Shown one piece after another: positions 27,286 to 37,945 of a DNA stretch of 64,000 bases (position 1 is its first letter; each line of letters starts with the position of its first letter). Location: NCBI GenBank assembly GCA_028335825.1, contig JAIOKI010000005.1, forward strand, positions 434,001 through 498,000, in the 5' to 3' direction. The translations under genes and the position numbers were made by a program. The notes under the pieces were generated by a model that was not told the origin of the DNA, did not search any database, and saw only the letters and a program-made list of their open reading frames with translations. The DNA comes from Nosema muscidifuracis (taxonomy: Eukaryota > Microsporidia > Nosematidae).

Positions 27286-29238
27286 ATGAAATTCTCAACT
27301 TTACTTAAATCAAATAAGTTACAAGGATGGGAGGAATACTACATTCAGTACAATAATTTAGTAAAACACTTAAAAAGTGATCTAAATAGATTTAAAAGCC
27401 TGCTAACTAGTGAATACACAAAAATAACGAATTTTTTTAATGAGATCGAAGAACAGACAGATGAACAAAGAAAAGTCCTTCTTACTATATTAAGTGAAAA
27501 CTTAAATGATGAAACTTCAAGTAAAACTAAAAAAAAAGATAGATTTAAACATTTAGATTTTATAGAGAAAATTAAAAAGATGCGAGATAATAATGGAAAA
27601 ATGGGATCAACAGAAGATTTTCTTACAGATTTTTCTGATATCGAAAGTCAATTATCAGATATTGAAAAAAATAAAAAAATGAATATTAATGAAAGTGATG
27701 TGAGTATGGGAGGAGAAGAAAGTGACTTCGAAAATATAAAAATAATTAATAAAGTTGATGAAGAAATTAATAATATGAAAGATAATAAAAAACGTAGAAT
27801 GTTCAATTTTGATCATTTTAAAATAAATACACCATTTGAAAAAAGAAAAAAAGAGAAAGCTTTTCATGAATTATTACAAGCAATTAATTCAGTTAAAAGT
27901 TTTAGAGATATAAATTATATGGGATTATCTATTGTAATTAGAAAATATAAAAATCAAAAAGGAAATGACGAATTTAGTAGTGATTTTTTAAAAAAACTTC
28001 ATCAGTCTCATTTTGGAAAATCTAAAAAGATAGATAAAATGCAAAAAGAAGTACGATACATATACAAGAAAGTATTTGTATTAGATGATAAATTACAAGC
28101 ACAAATAATTTTTAAAAGAATTGGTAAAAAAGTAAGACATGATCCTTGGCTTACGTTTTTAGTAGGAGTATTCATATCTTTATTAGGAATAATAATTTTT
28201 AATACAGATTTTGATCAGAATATTAGTGTAAAAAAAGTGATTTTTAGCATTGGATTAATTCAATTTGGTGCTTTCTTATTTGGCTTATGTAATCTTCTAT
28301 TTATAAAATATGAAATTAATTATAATTTAATATTTAATTTCGATGTGATATCAACTTTATCTCCTGTAGAATTTATATTTTATATGTCTATATCAATGAA
28401 TTTTACTTTTCTAGCATGTTTTTTTCTTATAAAAAGTCATCCTAAATTATTAAGTTATTCTATAGTTGGTTTGAATATCGTATTAATTTTACTTCCCTTC
28501 GATATATTATGGCTTAATTCTAGATTATATTTCATATCCGTATTTTTAGGTACACTAGCTTCAGGATTTAGAAAAGTTTATTTTAAAAACTTTTTTTTCG
28601 CAGATGTATTTCAAAGCTTTACTCCTTGCTTTAAGATGCTGTTATTCGAATTCGGTTTAAAAGAAAATTTTATTAATATGCTTATGTTAAATAATCTCTT
28701 TCCTATTATAAGAATAATTCAATGTATAAATAGATATAAAGAAACACGTTCTTCATTTCCTCACTTATTAAATATGTCAAAGTATTGCTTGGTAGTTATA
28801 TCAGGATCTTTAAATACAGTTTGCTATTTTTATAAAGATGATACTTTAAAGAGACTTAAAGTTTTTATATGTTTATGCTCTTGTAGTTTCTCATTTTTCT
28901 GGGACTTCTTTTTAGATTGGACAATATTTCGACCTAAAAGATTATTCCCACAATATTTTTATATTCTAGGTTCACTGTTTAATTTTTTTGCTCGTTATAT
29001 TTGGATTTTTGATTTTTTTGACATTCTCAAAAATGAATTTTTTTTTATAAGCTTAGAGATTGTAAGAAGATTTGTATGGGCTCTTTTTCGTGTAGAAAAC
29101 GAACATGTAAATAATTGTACTGATGATAAATCTAAGATGGGTCTTCTATTTTCTAAAGAACTATTTTTTATTAAAGATAGCACCAAAGATGAGAATACGA
29201 CTGTTATTAAAGATGAAGATGTTGATGAAAATTTATAG
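27286..29238 (+). CDS. SYG1: SPX-EXS phosphate exporter, XPR1/SYG1-like
   Basis: A 650-aa protein. The N-terminal SPX domain begins MKFSTLLKSN with WEEYYIQYNNLVKHL and closes with GLSIVIRKYKNQK and a DKMQKEVR helix near residue 250; an acidic, low-complexity insert lies in between (about 65-165). Then come multiple transmembrane helices from residue 288 on and an EXS domain, ending in RRFVWALFRVENEH, its most conserved block. SPX domains sense inositol pyrophosphates, and XPR1 exports phosphate. Yeast Syg1 is about 900 aa; this one is trimmed. The start is fixed by the SPX consensus, which begins at the first Met. Confidence 0.93.
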   Translation: MKFSTLLKSNKLQGWEEYYIQYNNLVKHLKSDLNRFKSLLTSEYTKITNFFNEIEEQTDEQRKVLLTILSENLNDETSSKTKKKDRFKHLDFIEKIKKMRDNNGKMGSTEDFLTDFSDIESQLSDIEKNKKMNINESDVSMGGEESDFENIKIINKVDEEINNMKDNKKRRMFNFDHFKINTPFEKRKKEKAFHELLQAINSVKSFRDINYMGLSIVIRKYKNQKGNDEFSSDFLKKLHQSHFGKSKKIDKMQKEVRYIYKKVFVLDDKLQAQIIFKRIGKKVRHDPWLTFLVGVFISLLGIIIFNTDFDQNISVKKVIFSIGLIQFGAFLFGLCNLLFIKYEINYNLIFNFDVISTLSPVEFIFYMSISMNFTFLACFFLIKSHPKLLSYSIVGLNIVLILLPFDILWLNSRLYFISVFLGTLASGFRKVYFKNFFFADVFQSFTPCFKMLLFEFGLKENFINMLMLNNLFPIIRIIQCINRYKETRSSFPHLLNMSKYCLVVISGSLNTVCYFYKDDTLKRLKVFICLCSCSFSFFWDFFLDWTIFRPKRLFPQYFYILGSLFNFFARYIWIFDFFDILKNEFFFISLEIVRRFVWALFRVENEHVNNCTDDKSKMGLLFSKELFFIKDSTKDENTTVIKDEDVDENL

Positions 29239-29550
29239 AGTATGAATTGGTATTAGATTTTAGAGATGATCAATAAAATTAGATTGATTAAATTTGTAGA
29301 ATTATTTTTATATTTATTAACCTAAGAATAGTATTTTAAATTACATGTTAATTTTTTAATATTCAAATATAAAATATATCTTTTATCACTTAAAAAACAA
29401 ATAAAGTACCAATCATTAAATTGATACATCCATAAAAAAATTATTTATTATTTCTTCTCATATTAAAAGTTTTAATTTACTTTATTCTTCAAACCTATTG
29501 AGATGACAAATTTTTTTATAAAATATTTTCTGTTTTATTTAATTAGTTAT

Positions 29551-29690
29551 TGATAAATAAATACCTTTAATAATTTAAAATACTTAAACATTATCAAAGC
29601 AACGAGTATCAGCCCTAGCATAGATTAGAAATTGGCTTTCAGTTAATTAGTTATAAAATTTTCTAATCTATATAAATAAAAAAGTTTAAA
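29551..29690. repeat. dispersed degenerate repeat, copy 3
   Basis: The closest relative is 2741-2855: the AATACCTTTAATAATTT core, then AACGAGTATCAG, then a TTGGCTTTC block. It lies about 310 bases past the SPX-EXS gene and just before the second dispersed repeat at 29697. Confidence 0.4.
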
Positions 29691-29696
29691 ATTAAA

Positions 29697-29850
29697 CAAT
29701 TATTTATTTTTTAACTTTTATTATAAAAATATGTTCCCGTTCTGAGAACTGATGATCTTTAGCTAAGATTCTATAAATTATATTATCTATCCATTTTAAA
29801 AATGAAATTATTTCTATTCTTACGTCATCGAACTTTTTAATGTTTATTAG
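29697..29850. repeat. dispersed repeat pair member (with 24221-24340)
   Basis: It carries TTCCCGTTCTGAGAACTG followed by a TTTAGCTAAGA-type block. See the partner at 24221-24340. Confidence 0.4.
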
Positions 29851-30179
29851 AAAAAAATGGAATAATATCACACTTTGATTTTATTATAAAAGTTAAGAAA
29901 GCAGTATTTTAAATCATAATTAAAATTATCTAATACAAATGAAAGACAAGTAATATTACTTCAATCATCATTCAATACAAATTGTGATATTAATTTCATT
30001 TATGTAATTTAAGAGAATTTGTGCGCAGATAAAGAAGAACTTTTAAAAAAAATTGATTTATTAAGATGGTAAAAAACCAAACACCAAATAAAATTTTTTA
30101 AATCTAATAGTTGATGGCATACCCAAGAAACTTGCTTGAAGGAAGATTATGAAATTATAGTTGAATTATTTTATCAATA

Positions 30180-30450
30180 TTTATGATAATGATTATCCTT
30201 TTTTGAATAAAAGTGATTGTTATTTAAGACTTTTTATTGGTATCCTCTCCTTTTTGAATTTCTATTATCATACCTTTTAATTTAAAAGACTGGAGAATAG
30301 AAATAAATTTGATTTTTATTTTATATAAATATTATATAAATAAGATTTCATGTAATAATATTGTTAAATCATTTATACATTGACTCAATAAATTAGTCTA
30401 TGAATAATTAACTAAAGATAAAAGCATTAAAGGAGCACGTTACTGTTATA
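30180..30450. repeat. degenerate repeat related to 50740-51010
   Basis: It shares with 50740-51010 a CCTTTTTGAAT start, an AGAACAGAAATA/GAATAGAAATAAATTT block and a long matching end including AATAAATTAGTCT and TGAATAATTAA. Identity is about 70-75% by eye, same orientation. The partner lies within the LTR-fossil region between the rDNA units, so this may also be a piece of an old mobile element. Confidence 0.5.
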
Positions 30451-31280
30451 GTTCTTTTTAAGATGAACAAAACAAAAATATTTCTCTAGTAAGTGTAAGA
30501 ACAAAGTCTATTTATTGTTCTTCTTGACTTTTGATTCTTTCTTTGGAAAATAGTATCTACTAGGTTGTTATCTTTTTAGTTTTTATTTCTGTTCCCTTTA
30601 CTCTAAAAAAAAATTCAAGATATTTTAAAAGGAAAAATTTAAGAGAATGAATTATTTTGATGTAGGATACCATATTAATATACTTATTTCATTTATATTA
30701 AATACAAATGTTATTATTTATAAGTTAAAGGGTTATTTATTTAAAAAAATTATACTTTCTTTTCATTAAAACAATAAGAATTAATCAAAGAATCTATTAT
30801 ATAGCGTAAAGCTGGGAACTTTCAAGATTATTGGATGTACTTGGTTTATAAAAATTATTTAATTTCTTTTTATTTGCTTTGATATAAATTTTTAATGGAG
30901 AAGTTTTATTTTCGCCTTTTATAGTTTTTAAAATGTATTTCGTTATTGTTATTCTACAAGAGTCATAAAAATGTTTGATTCTTATTTACTCTTCTCTTTT
31001 ATAAGAAACTCTATTGTTTTTTGTCTTGTTACAAGTGATGTTATTGTTTGAAAACATCAATTGTTACGTTTATTTCTTACTCTTTAGTCTAAAACTTAGT
31101 AACTTCTAGTATTCTTAATATGGTGAGAGAGCTTTATATGACATATACAATGTAAATTAAATGTGTCGTGACCTTTAAAAAAAAGAAATTTATCTCAAAT
31201 AATATTTTGTAGATTAAGGACTATTTGTCACAAAATCTTAAAAATGAATTCTTGAATAAAAAAAATAAAACCTATCGTTT

Positions 31281-31973
31281 TTATTTAGTTAAATTACTTC
31301 TTTCTTTCCATTTATTTAATAACCCTTTGAACTCAAATGTACGTTCCTCTAATCTTTCTAAAATATTTTTACTTGGCTCAGGATTCCCTCTAATACTTTT
31401 AATATATTCTTGTTTATATTTACTCGTTATTTTCTCTGGTATAATCACTGCATCATCAATTTTATTTTGATTATTAATCTTAGACTTAGTTACGTTCTTG
31501 TTACTTTCAAAAAAATCTAAAAGTTTCGAAAATTTTTCAGTTTTAGGAAGTTTAACAATGTTTATTTGTGAATTTGATAAAGATAAGTTTATGTCATTAT
31601 TATCTTGTAACTGAAAATTAAATGATTTTAAACAACTATTGAAGGATATATCAGCCAATGATGAATCATATGAAATATTTTCTGTATCATCTTTCTGAAA
31701 ACAATACTCATCTTCTGGTTGACAGGATTCCTTACCTAATTCAATATCAATTGTGTAATTCAATTGTTCATTACTAGATGATAAATTACATGGAATCTCT
31801 CCTATAGTATGTGCTTCTATGTTGTTTACATATTCCTCAACATCTTCATTTCGATCATATAATATTATTTCTGATTGTGTAAGTGATGCTTGTTTATGAT
31901 TCTTTTTATTAACTCTATCAGGTGGTTTATTATTGATATATTTTTTCTTAGATCTGTTTCTTATACGTGACAT
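31281..31973 (-). CDS. hypothetical protein, polar, basic N-terminus
   Basis: A 230-aa protein with no recognised domain and no hydrophobic segment. The start MSRIRNRSKKKYINNK is strongly basic, like a nuclear or nucleolar signal. The middle (60-150) is acidic and Ser/Asn-rich, probably disordered. The last 60 residues are Lys/Glu-rich and likely helical. A nuclear or RNA-associated protein is possible but unproven. No CCC/GGG motif is seen near the ATG, unlike many neighbours. It lies just 3' of the retrotransposon cluster. Confidence 0.6.
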   Translation of the reverse strand: MSRIRNRSKKKYINNKPPDRVNKKNHKQASLTQSEIILYDRNEDVEEYVNNIEAHTIGEIPCNLSSSNEQLNYTIDIELGKESCQPEDEYCFQKDDTENISYDSSLADISFNSCLKSFNFQLQDNNDINLSLSNSQINIVKLPKTEKFSKLLDFFESNKNVTKSKINNQNKIDDAVIIPEKITSKYKQEYIKSIRGNPEPSKNILERLEERTFEFKGLLNKWKERSNLTK

Positions 31974-32109
31974 TTGCTTTTTTATGAAGAATAGTTATTT
32001 AAAAAAAAACGTCTGCTATTGGTTAAAGAAATAAATTAAATAACAAATAATATTTAACACTAATCACCAACAAAATAAACCAAATATTTAAAGGAGTATT
32101 GATTAAAAA

Positions 32110-32258
32110 AAAAAAATATTTATTGAGATAAAAAAAAATAAATTAATTTATTGAGATAAGAGAAAAAAGCTACACAGCAAGTAAAAACTTCTAAAAAAAA
32201 AATAAAATAAAATAAAATAATTTATTGAGATAATAGAGAAAAAAAAAAAAAAAATAAA
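32110..32258. repeat. stacked 3'-end fragments of the LINE family
   Basis: TTTATTGAGATAA occurs at about 32120, 32148, 32220 and 32262, each next to an A-rich run on this strand. The piece from about 32145 to 32192 repeats the LINE 3' end through GCTACACAGCAAGTAAAAAC before breaking into A-rich sequence. This is a stack of very short, 5'-truncated 3' ends next to the outer LINE copy. Confidence 0.65.
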
Positions 32259-32586
32259 AATAATTTATTGAGATAAGAGAAAAAAGCTACACAGCAAGTA
32301 AAAACTTCTACATCCAATATTATGTGACACACACCAGCATACCATAAAGGCCTTGCTTGTAGGAAGATTGGGAACCCCTTAGGATTAGTTAAAATCCTTC
32401 AGTCATAATGACTGAGACCTGCGTTCAGCAGGATTTTGGGTTATCGCCTGGTTCAATACACCATTTAAGAACACAACTCAGTTCAGCGGAATGCTACGGC
32501 ATAATATGCAGCTTTAAGCCAAACCCCTCCCAGGTCAGAATTTAATTCTTTTGTTGCTAATAAATTAGCTACTTTTGTATCAGATT

Positions 32587-35500
32587 TTACTCTGATGAGA
32601 CATGAAGTCTACTCTTTTGTTGTACAATGATATATCTTTGTACTATCATTTTATCAAGAAATTCTACTCTTACAAGTAGAGCTTTTCTTCCTGTTGGTGA
32701 AGTCTTGATGTCATTGATATTACCAATGATCATCTTAACTCGTTCTACTTTTGTCAGAGTTAAAGAATTTAACTCTGTAATTTTGTTCTCATAAAGAGAT
32801 CTTGTCTCAGATAAGGATGGACAATCTAACAGGAAATGTTCAAGATTTTCCTGTTCTCCCTCACATAGAAAGCAATGTTCTCTATAATACTGAGGGATTC
32901 TAAGAGCATTAGCTAACGCAGAAGACCATCTAATTAAATTACATCTTATTTTAGTGTAATTCCTTATCTGTCTCTTATTTATTTGTGTTAGTATGTACTT
33001 GAGTTGAGACTCAAATATACCATACTGTGCTGCTAGTGAGGATGCTATGGTAGTATTATAGGATCTCCTACCTTTCAATACCTCTATTATTCTTTGTTTG
33101 GCTACTTTGTAGTCAATACTTTCATAGTCGTGTCCGACATATCTTTTACACCACCGTCGAGTTCTTGAACTCCATGTAGTCTTTTTGGCTCTTGGAACTT
33201 GTTCTACAAATTCCGAGATTATAGTTTTGTTGTGTTTCCACTTCCTTAATGCTCTAAAGCGATTTAGAGCTGCTTGTATTTGAATCCTGTTAATACAGAA
33301 CTCATCCATTATCCTATCTAATGGAACTATTTTTGTCCAGAATATCATCCGGACAGCTTTTCTGAGAATCCTACTGATTCTCCCTGATCTTGTACTAGAC
33401 ATTCCCCATAACTCACTACCGTACATGAGTGCAGGTACTAGTACATTCTTTATTAGTATTCCCTTGAACGGAATACATATACTCTTGTTAAGAAGCTTTG
33501 GTTTCAATGCTTCTAATGCTTTTTTGCCTCTAAAGGCTCCATCTTTTACAAGATGATCTTCGAGGGTGCTTTTTTTAATCAAAACACCCAAATACCTGTA
33601 TTCTGTGACTTCACAGATCTTTCCAAAGTCAATATCTATAGAGATATCTTCTGACTCATAGCTTGTATTGGTATTCCATACGAGAATACCACTTTTGTTA
33701 CAGTTAACTTTCATTTGATTGTCAACTGCCCATTTACTGATTTGTTGAATTTTTAGTTCCAAATCATTTTTTGAATCACCAAAGACAACAATGTCATCTG
33801 CAAACATCAGTCCTGGTATTGCTATTGTTGATCGAGGTACAATCACTTTTGTCATGTCATCAAAAATGTCATTAATAAACAGATTGAACAACATTGGAGA
33901 ACAAGGGCATCCTTGTCTCACACCTTTTCTGTAGCTATAGCCACTGCTTGTATCTCCACCTATGCGGATTCTCATTTGTGTGTTACCATATATATCTTTC
34001 AATGTATTTATCAGATATTCTGGTATACAATACTTTTGTAGCTTATTAAATAATAGCTCATGGCTAACATTATCATAAGCTTTTTCGAAGTCTATGAAGC
34101 ACAGATATGTCTTCAGACTTCGAAATTCTCTTCTTTTAACAACTTCTAATAAAGTTGCTACCTGGTTCATACATTCTTCTCCTGCTCTAAATCCAGCCTG
34201 ATAAGGAGAAAGAATGTTATTTGTATCGACAAACTGTGTAAGTCTATCATTGATTATTTTTAGGTATATTTTACTGATTGTATTAATCAGTGCAATACCT
34301 CTATAGTTGTTGATATCTGTTTCATCTCCCTTTTTATGGAGGCATACCATATCAGCAGCACTCCAATAAACAGGTGGGCTGGCACCTGTTATAAATTTGT
34401 TGATCTCATCCACCAGGAATGAGGGCAGCTTTTTATCTACTAGACTAGGCCTAAGTAGTACCTTGTATAGCTCAGTTGGAATTTCATCCGGACCGGCTGC
34501 TTTGTTATTGCCACAATTATTTGTAGCTTTTATTAATTCCTCCATTGTGACGTCATCAGGAGGCTCTTTTAAAAGACTTTTGTTGTATATAGAGTCACTA
34601 TCTACAGTTGATGTTGCTAATTTAGCATAAAATTTGTTAGCTATTTCTAGCTTCTTTTGTTGCTCATTGTGAGCTATGCCCTCCTCGTCTTGAAGACAAA
34701 CATTGTCTAGTCTAACTGATGTGTTAGACATACCCTTTAGCCACTTCCAGAAATCTCTAGAGCGATTACTTTTATAGAGGTTTATGCCATTAAAGGCCCA
34801 GAGATTAGCTCGTTCTCGCCGAACCTTCACTCTTGTTTCCTCAACTTCTTTTTTTAATGTCAAATACCTAAAAGCATTTACATCATTCCATTGTTTTAGT
34901 ACTTGCTTTGTGGCAAGTCTAAATCTTTTATACACATTAATGTGCTTCCATTTAATAGGTAATCCTTTTCTTACCTTAACTTTATCGTACACCTTCTCAG
35001 TTGTACATACTTCTTTTAAAACTCTTGGGAGTTCTTCTATTGTGAATAGTTTCCTATTCAAAAGCTGACTCAATTTCTCTTCAATAAGAGGATCTTGCAT
35101 CTTCTTTCTGTTATATGTAAAAGATGTCTCTACTACTGGAGAAGGAAGAGTTATATATCTTCTAAGTAGTAGATGATCTCCTACAGCCCATCTTTGTGAG
35201 ATAGTAACCTTCTCACTGTCTTGCTTTAAGACTCTAAAGATCGTATAAATACGTCTTTTTGAGACTTTACCATTACTCAGGATTCTAGTTCCTGATACTC
35301 TATTGTAGTTGATAAGAGGATTTAAACCTCCAGCAACAAGCTTTTGTTTGAGAGTTGAATCTTTACAATTTATATCTCCCATTACTATAATCTCCTTGTA
35401 GGATCTTTTATTCTTCTCAATATTAAGAAGGTTGATTAATTTTATGAGAGTTAATTGCTTAAGCTCTCTATCTTGTGGCACATAGACATTGATAACTAGT

Positions 35501-36297
35501 ATCTTTGTCCATCCTGTACTTGTTTTGAATTCAACAACCGTTTGTAGGATGTTGTCATCATTACCTTTTTTAGAACATCTCACTGCTCCACTTTTTCTTA
35601 CCAAGGTCATTAAACCTGGTTTATTTTTACCTATGGCAGGTGTTTCCACTACCATATACTTTTCTAGTCTTCCAATAAAAGTGGATTTCTTCCATGTTTC
35701 TTGTAGACATAAAATTGATGGTTTCTCTACTTTCAAAAGGATCTCTAAGTCTTCCTTCTTCCCATAAAGATGATTTATATTAAGACTACAAAGCTTAACT
35801 TTGTCAAGAGTCTTTAACTTTTGTACCTGCTTAAACTTAGCTGGTTTTTCTTTTAACACATTAATGTTTAACTGCTTTAATGCATTAATAAAGTTGTCTT
35901 TTTGTACTTTCTTTACAGCAAAGAAAGTAAATGTTGTATCACGTCTGCGATGTCTTTTACTACCTACAATACAGTTATCTAAAACTGGACTAACTCTTGT
36001 AAGTTGCTTTTGTAACTCTAAAATCTTAATATGGCTTGCCAAGGCATTTACTAAGCAGAGCTTCTTTTGTAAGCTGTTAAGCTTGATCTTTTTTCTTAAA
36101 TTAAACATTACATTATAATTTAAAGATTTTACTCCGAGGGATCTCGAATGACATTTACTTTTGATTTTAATAAGTTTGTAACTTAAATCAATACAAATAC
36201 TTTTGTTGCTTCTAAGAAGCTTAAATAAAGAAGTTTTTTGATTCCTTAGAGTGAATCGTAATAAATCAATATTTAGAATTTTATTTTCAGGGACCAT
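32587..36297 (-). CDS. LINE ORF2 (copy A): APE endonuclease and reverse transcriptase
   Basis: A 1236-aa protein. The AP-type endonuclease spans about 165-385: LNIN (172-175), Glu 200 in CLQET, NVYVP (270-274), GDIN (307-310), then RRIYTIF with Tyr 351 where the family and copy B have Asp, and GDH with His 375. The reverse transcriptase follows with NNYRGIALI, KGVRQGCPCSP and FADD (832-835). A C-terminal Cys/His knuckle (CFLCEGEQENLEHFLLDC) lies near 1140. No RNase H domain is seen. It differs from copy B at ten positions by eye. The Asp-to-Tyr change at 351 probably disables target cleavage. It overlaps ORF1 by 11 bases. Confidence 0.93.
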   Translation of the reverse strand: MVPENKILNIDLLRFTLRNQKTSLFKLLRSNKSICIDLSYKLIKIKSKCHSRSLGVKSLNYNVMFNLRKKIKLNSLQKKLCLVNALASHIKILELQKQLTRVSPVLDNCIVGSKRHRRRDTTFTFFAVKKVQKDNFINALKQLNINVLKEKPAKFKQVQKLKTLDKVKLCSLNINHLYGKKEDLEILLKVEKPSILCLQETWKKSTFIGRLEKYMVVETPAIGKNKPGLMTLVRKSGAVRCSKKGNDDNILQTVVEFKTSTGWTKILVINVYVPQDRELKQLTLIKLINLLNIEKNKRSYKEIIVMGDINCKDSTLKQKLVAGGLNPLINYNRVSGTRILSNGKVSKRRIYTIFRVLKQDSEKVTISQRWAVGDHLLLRRYITLPSPVVETSFTYNRKKMQDPLIEEKLSQLLNRKLFTIEELPRVLKEVCTTEKVYDKVKVRKGLPIKWKHINVYKRFRLATKQVLKQWNDVNAFRYLTLKKEVEETRVKVRRERANLWAFNGINLYKSNRSRDFWKWLKGMSNTSVRLDNVCLQDEEGIAHNEQQKKLEIANKFYAKLATSTVDSDSIYNKSLLKEPPDDVTMEELIKATNNCGNNKAAGPDEIPTELYKVLLRPSLVDKKLPSFLVDEINKFITGASPPVYWSAADMVCLHKKGDETDINNYRGIALINTISKIYLKIINDRLTQFVDTNNILSPYQAGFRAGEECMNQVATLLEVVKRREFRSLKTYLCFIDFEKAYDNVSHELLFNKLQKYCIPEYLINTLKDIYGNTQMRIRIGGDTSSGYSYRKGVRQGCPCSPMLFNLFINDIFDDMTKVIVPRSTIAIPGLMFADDIVVFGDSKNDLELKIQQISKWAVDNQMKVNCNKSGILVWNTNTSYESEDISIDIDFGKICEVTEYRYLGVLIKKSTLEDHLVKDGAFRGKKALEALKPKLLNKSICIPFKGILIKNVLVPALMYGSELWGMSSTRSGRISRILRKAVRMIFWTKIVPLDRIMDEFCINRIQIQAALNRFRALRKWKHNKTIISEFVEQVPRAKKTTWSSRTRRWCKRYVGHDYESIDYKVAKQRIIEVLKGRRSYNTTIASSLAAQYGIFESQLKYILTQINKRQIRNYTKIRCNLIRWSSALANALRIPQYYREHCFLCEGEQENLEHFLLDCPSLSETRSLYENKITELNSLTLTKVERVKMIIGNINDIKTSPTGRKALLVRVEFLDKMIVQRYIIVQQKSRLHVSSE

Positions 36298-37600
36298 TAG
36301 CCTCCAGAATATCTTTTATAGCTTCATCATCTAAAGCAAACTTTTTTAACATACTTGTCTCCAAATTATTAAGACATCGTACTATAACTTTTATAGACTT
36401 TTGCAGAGGAACAAAAGACTTCCAGCTTTTTTTAATAACAGCAAGATCTGCTACTATTTTATCTTTATTATAAGACAAGAACTGTCTCAAGGCATTTGGC
36501 TCAGACAGGCATCTGACTCCCTCAGCAATTCTACAAAGACTGTCTGCCACTCTCAGAACAGCTTCATATCTTACTAAAAGGATCGTCTTCCCACTGACAT
36601 CTTTTATGTAAGGAATATCTGATTCCTTAACACCTAGTATCTTAGCCCAGACAGCTAAATTTTTATGGCCCTCTCCTGATGGTAGACCTTCCATTGTAAC
36701 CAGCCGATACTTATTTTCGGCTGGTTTCTTCCCCTCAAGCATGATTTTGAGGAGTTCTTCTCTAGACAGCTTATCTGTCCATTTTTCTCCAGTATTCTTC
36801 TTTACTGGCTTTTTGTCTCTATTGTCCTTCATTTTAGGGGCAATAAAATTTTTTATTTCAACTTTTTTATGAGCTGAGTCTTCTCTAAGTCTCCTTAAGA
36901 GATTTTTCTTTTGTTTGTGTGATACCACACTTCCCTTAGTGGTTTTACTGGGAACTTTTAGAACATCCTTCGGCTTGCCAACCTTAGGGTAGTTTTTATT
37001 TGTGAAGCGTTTCGACTTCTCACTTTTGTTGAGTACAACATTTTTCTTAGTCTCTTGCAAGTTATGCAACTTAGAAAATTGTTCCTCTTTTATTGTTTCC
37101 ACAAAGGACTCTACAGACTCAATTAAGATGTCAGTCGCTTTGTGGTCTACTATCATAGGCCCTTGGAGGCCTTCTTTTGTGATAACATCTAGATTACACA
37201 TATTGGCATCTAGATGTATACTATCTTTTATGGAGTGTTTCGGCTCCTTTTCTTTTTTTACATCCTCTGATAGCCTCAGAGGGTAGTTACTTTTATCAAG
37301 GCGTTTCGACCTCTGTTGTCTTTTAGGATCCCCTAGATAAGCTAAGGGATAACTCTTATCATTAGAGTCATCAGATGACTCTTCACTGTTGTTAATGTTA
37401 CGAATCCAATCAGGCATTAGTGAGGTATACCTGTTGTCATCGATAACTTCCATTTTATCAGCCAATAGACTATCTTTTTTGATCACTACTGATCTTCCGT
37501 AGCTGGCTACGACCTTTGTCCATCCTTCTTCAGATGTTCTCTTTAAAAGAATGGGACTCTTTGGTTTCCTGCCTTTGCAAGAGGCTTTTGCTACCTTGGA
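36287..37600 (-). pseudogene. LINE ORF1 (copy A), 3' part cut off by nested LINE
   Basis: This is the C-terminal two-thirds of ORF1, from KASCKGRK to its stop. The open frame continues upstream into the tail of the nested element, adding meaningless hydrophobic residues; these are not ORF1. The section contains a Lys-rich middle and a folded C-terminal half starting near EKWTDKLSREELL, with a YRLVTMEGLP strand that may be an RRM-like fold. It differs from copy B ORF1 at about four positions in the shared part. Confidence 0.88.
37585..37600. repeat. target-site duplication, 3' side of nested LINE
   Basis: TTTGCTACCTTGGAAA, identical to 43555-43570. It joins copy A ORF1 to the A-rich tail of copy B. 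Some terminal T or A bases may belong to the element, so the duplication is 13-16 bp. Confidence 0.88.
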
Positions 37601-37945
37601 AAAAAATAAAAAAATAAAATAATTTATTGAGATAAGAAAGAAAAGCCACACGGCAAGTAAAAACTTCTACATCCAATATTTGGTGACACACACCAGCATA
37701 CAATGAAGGCCTTGCTTGTAGGAAGATTGGGAACCCCTTAGGATTAATTAAAATCCTTCAGTCATAATGACTGAGACCTGCGTTCAGCAGGATTTTGGGT
37801 TATCGCCTGGTTCAATACACCAATTAAGAACACAACTCAGTTCAGCGGAATGCTACGGCATAATATGCAGCTTTAAGCCAAACCCCTCCCAGGTCAGAAT
37901 TTAATTCTTTTGTTGCTAATAAATTAGCTACTTTTGTATCAGATT

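Larger units (their letters stand above)
29239..31280. other. gene-free spacer with decayed dispersed repeats
   Basis: About 2 kb without a gene. It contains the repeat copies at 29551-29690, 29697-29850 and about 30180-30450. The sequence from 30 to 31.2 kb has the patchy composition of decayed mobile DNA but I could not recognise a protein remnant. Confidence 0.5.

Noticed and set aside
34397-37286. Plus-strand frames of 77-105 aa across the LINE copies
   Set aside because: They are antisense shadows of ORF1/ORF2 and repeat identically in both copies.
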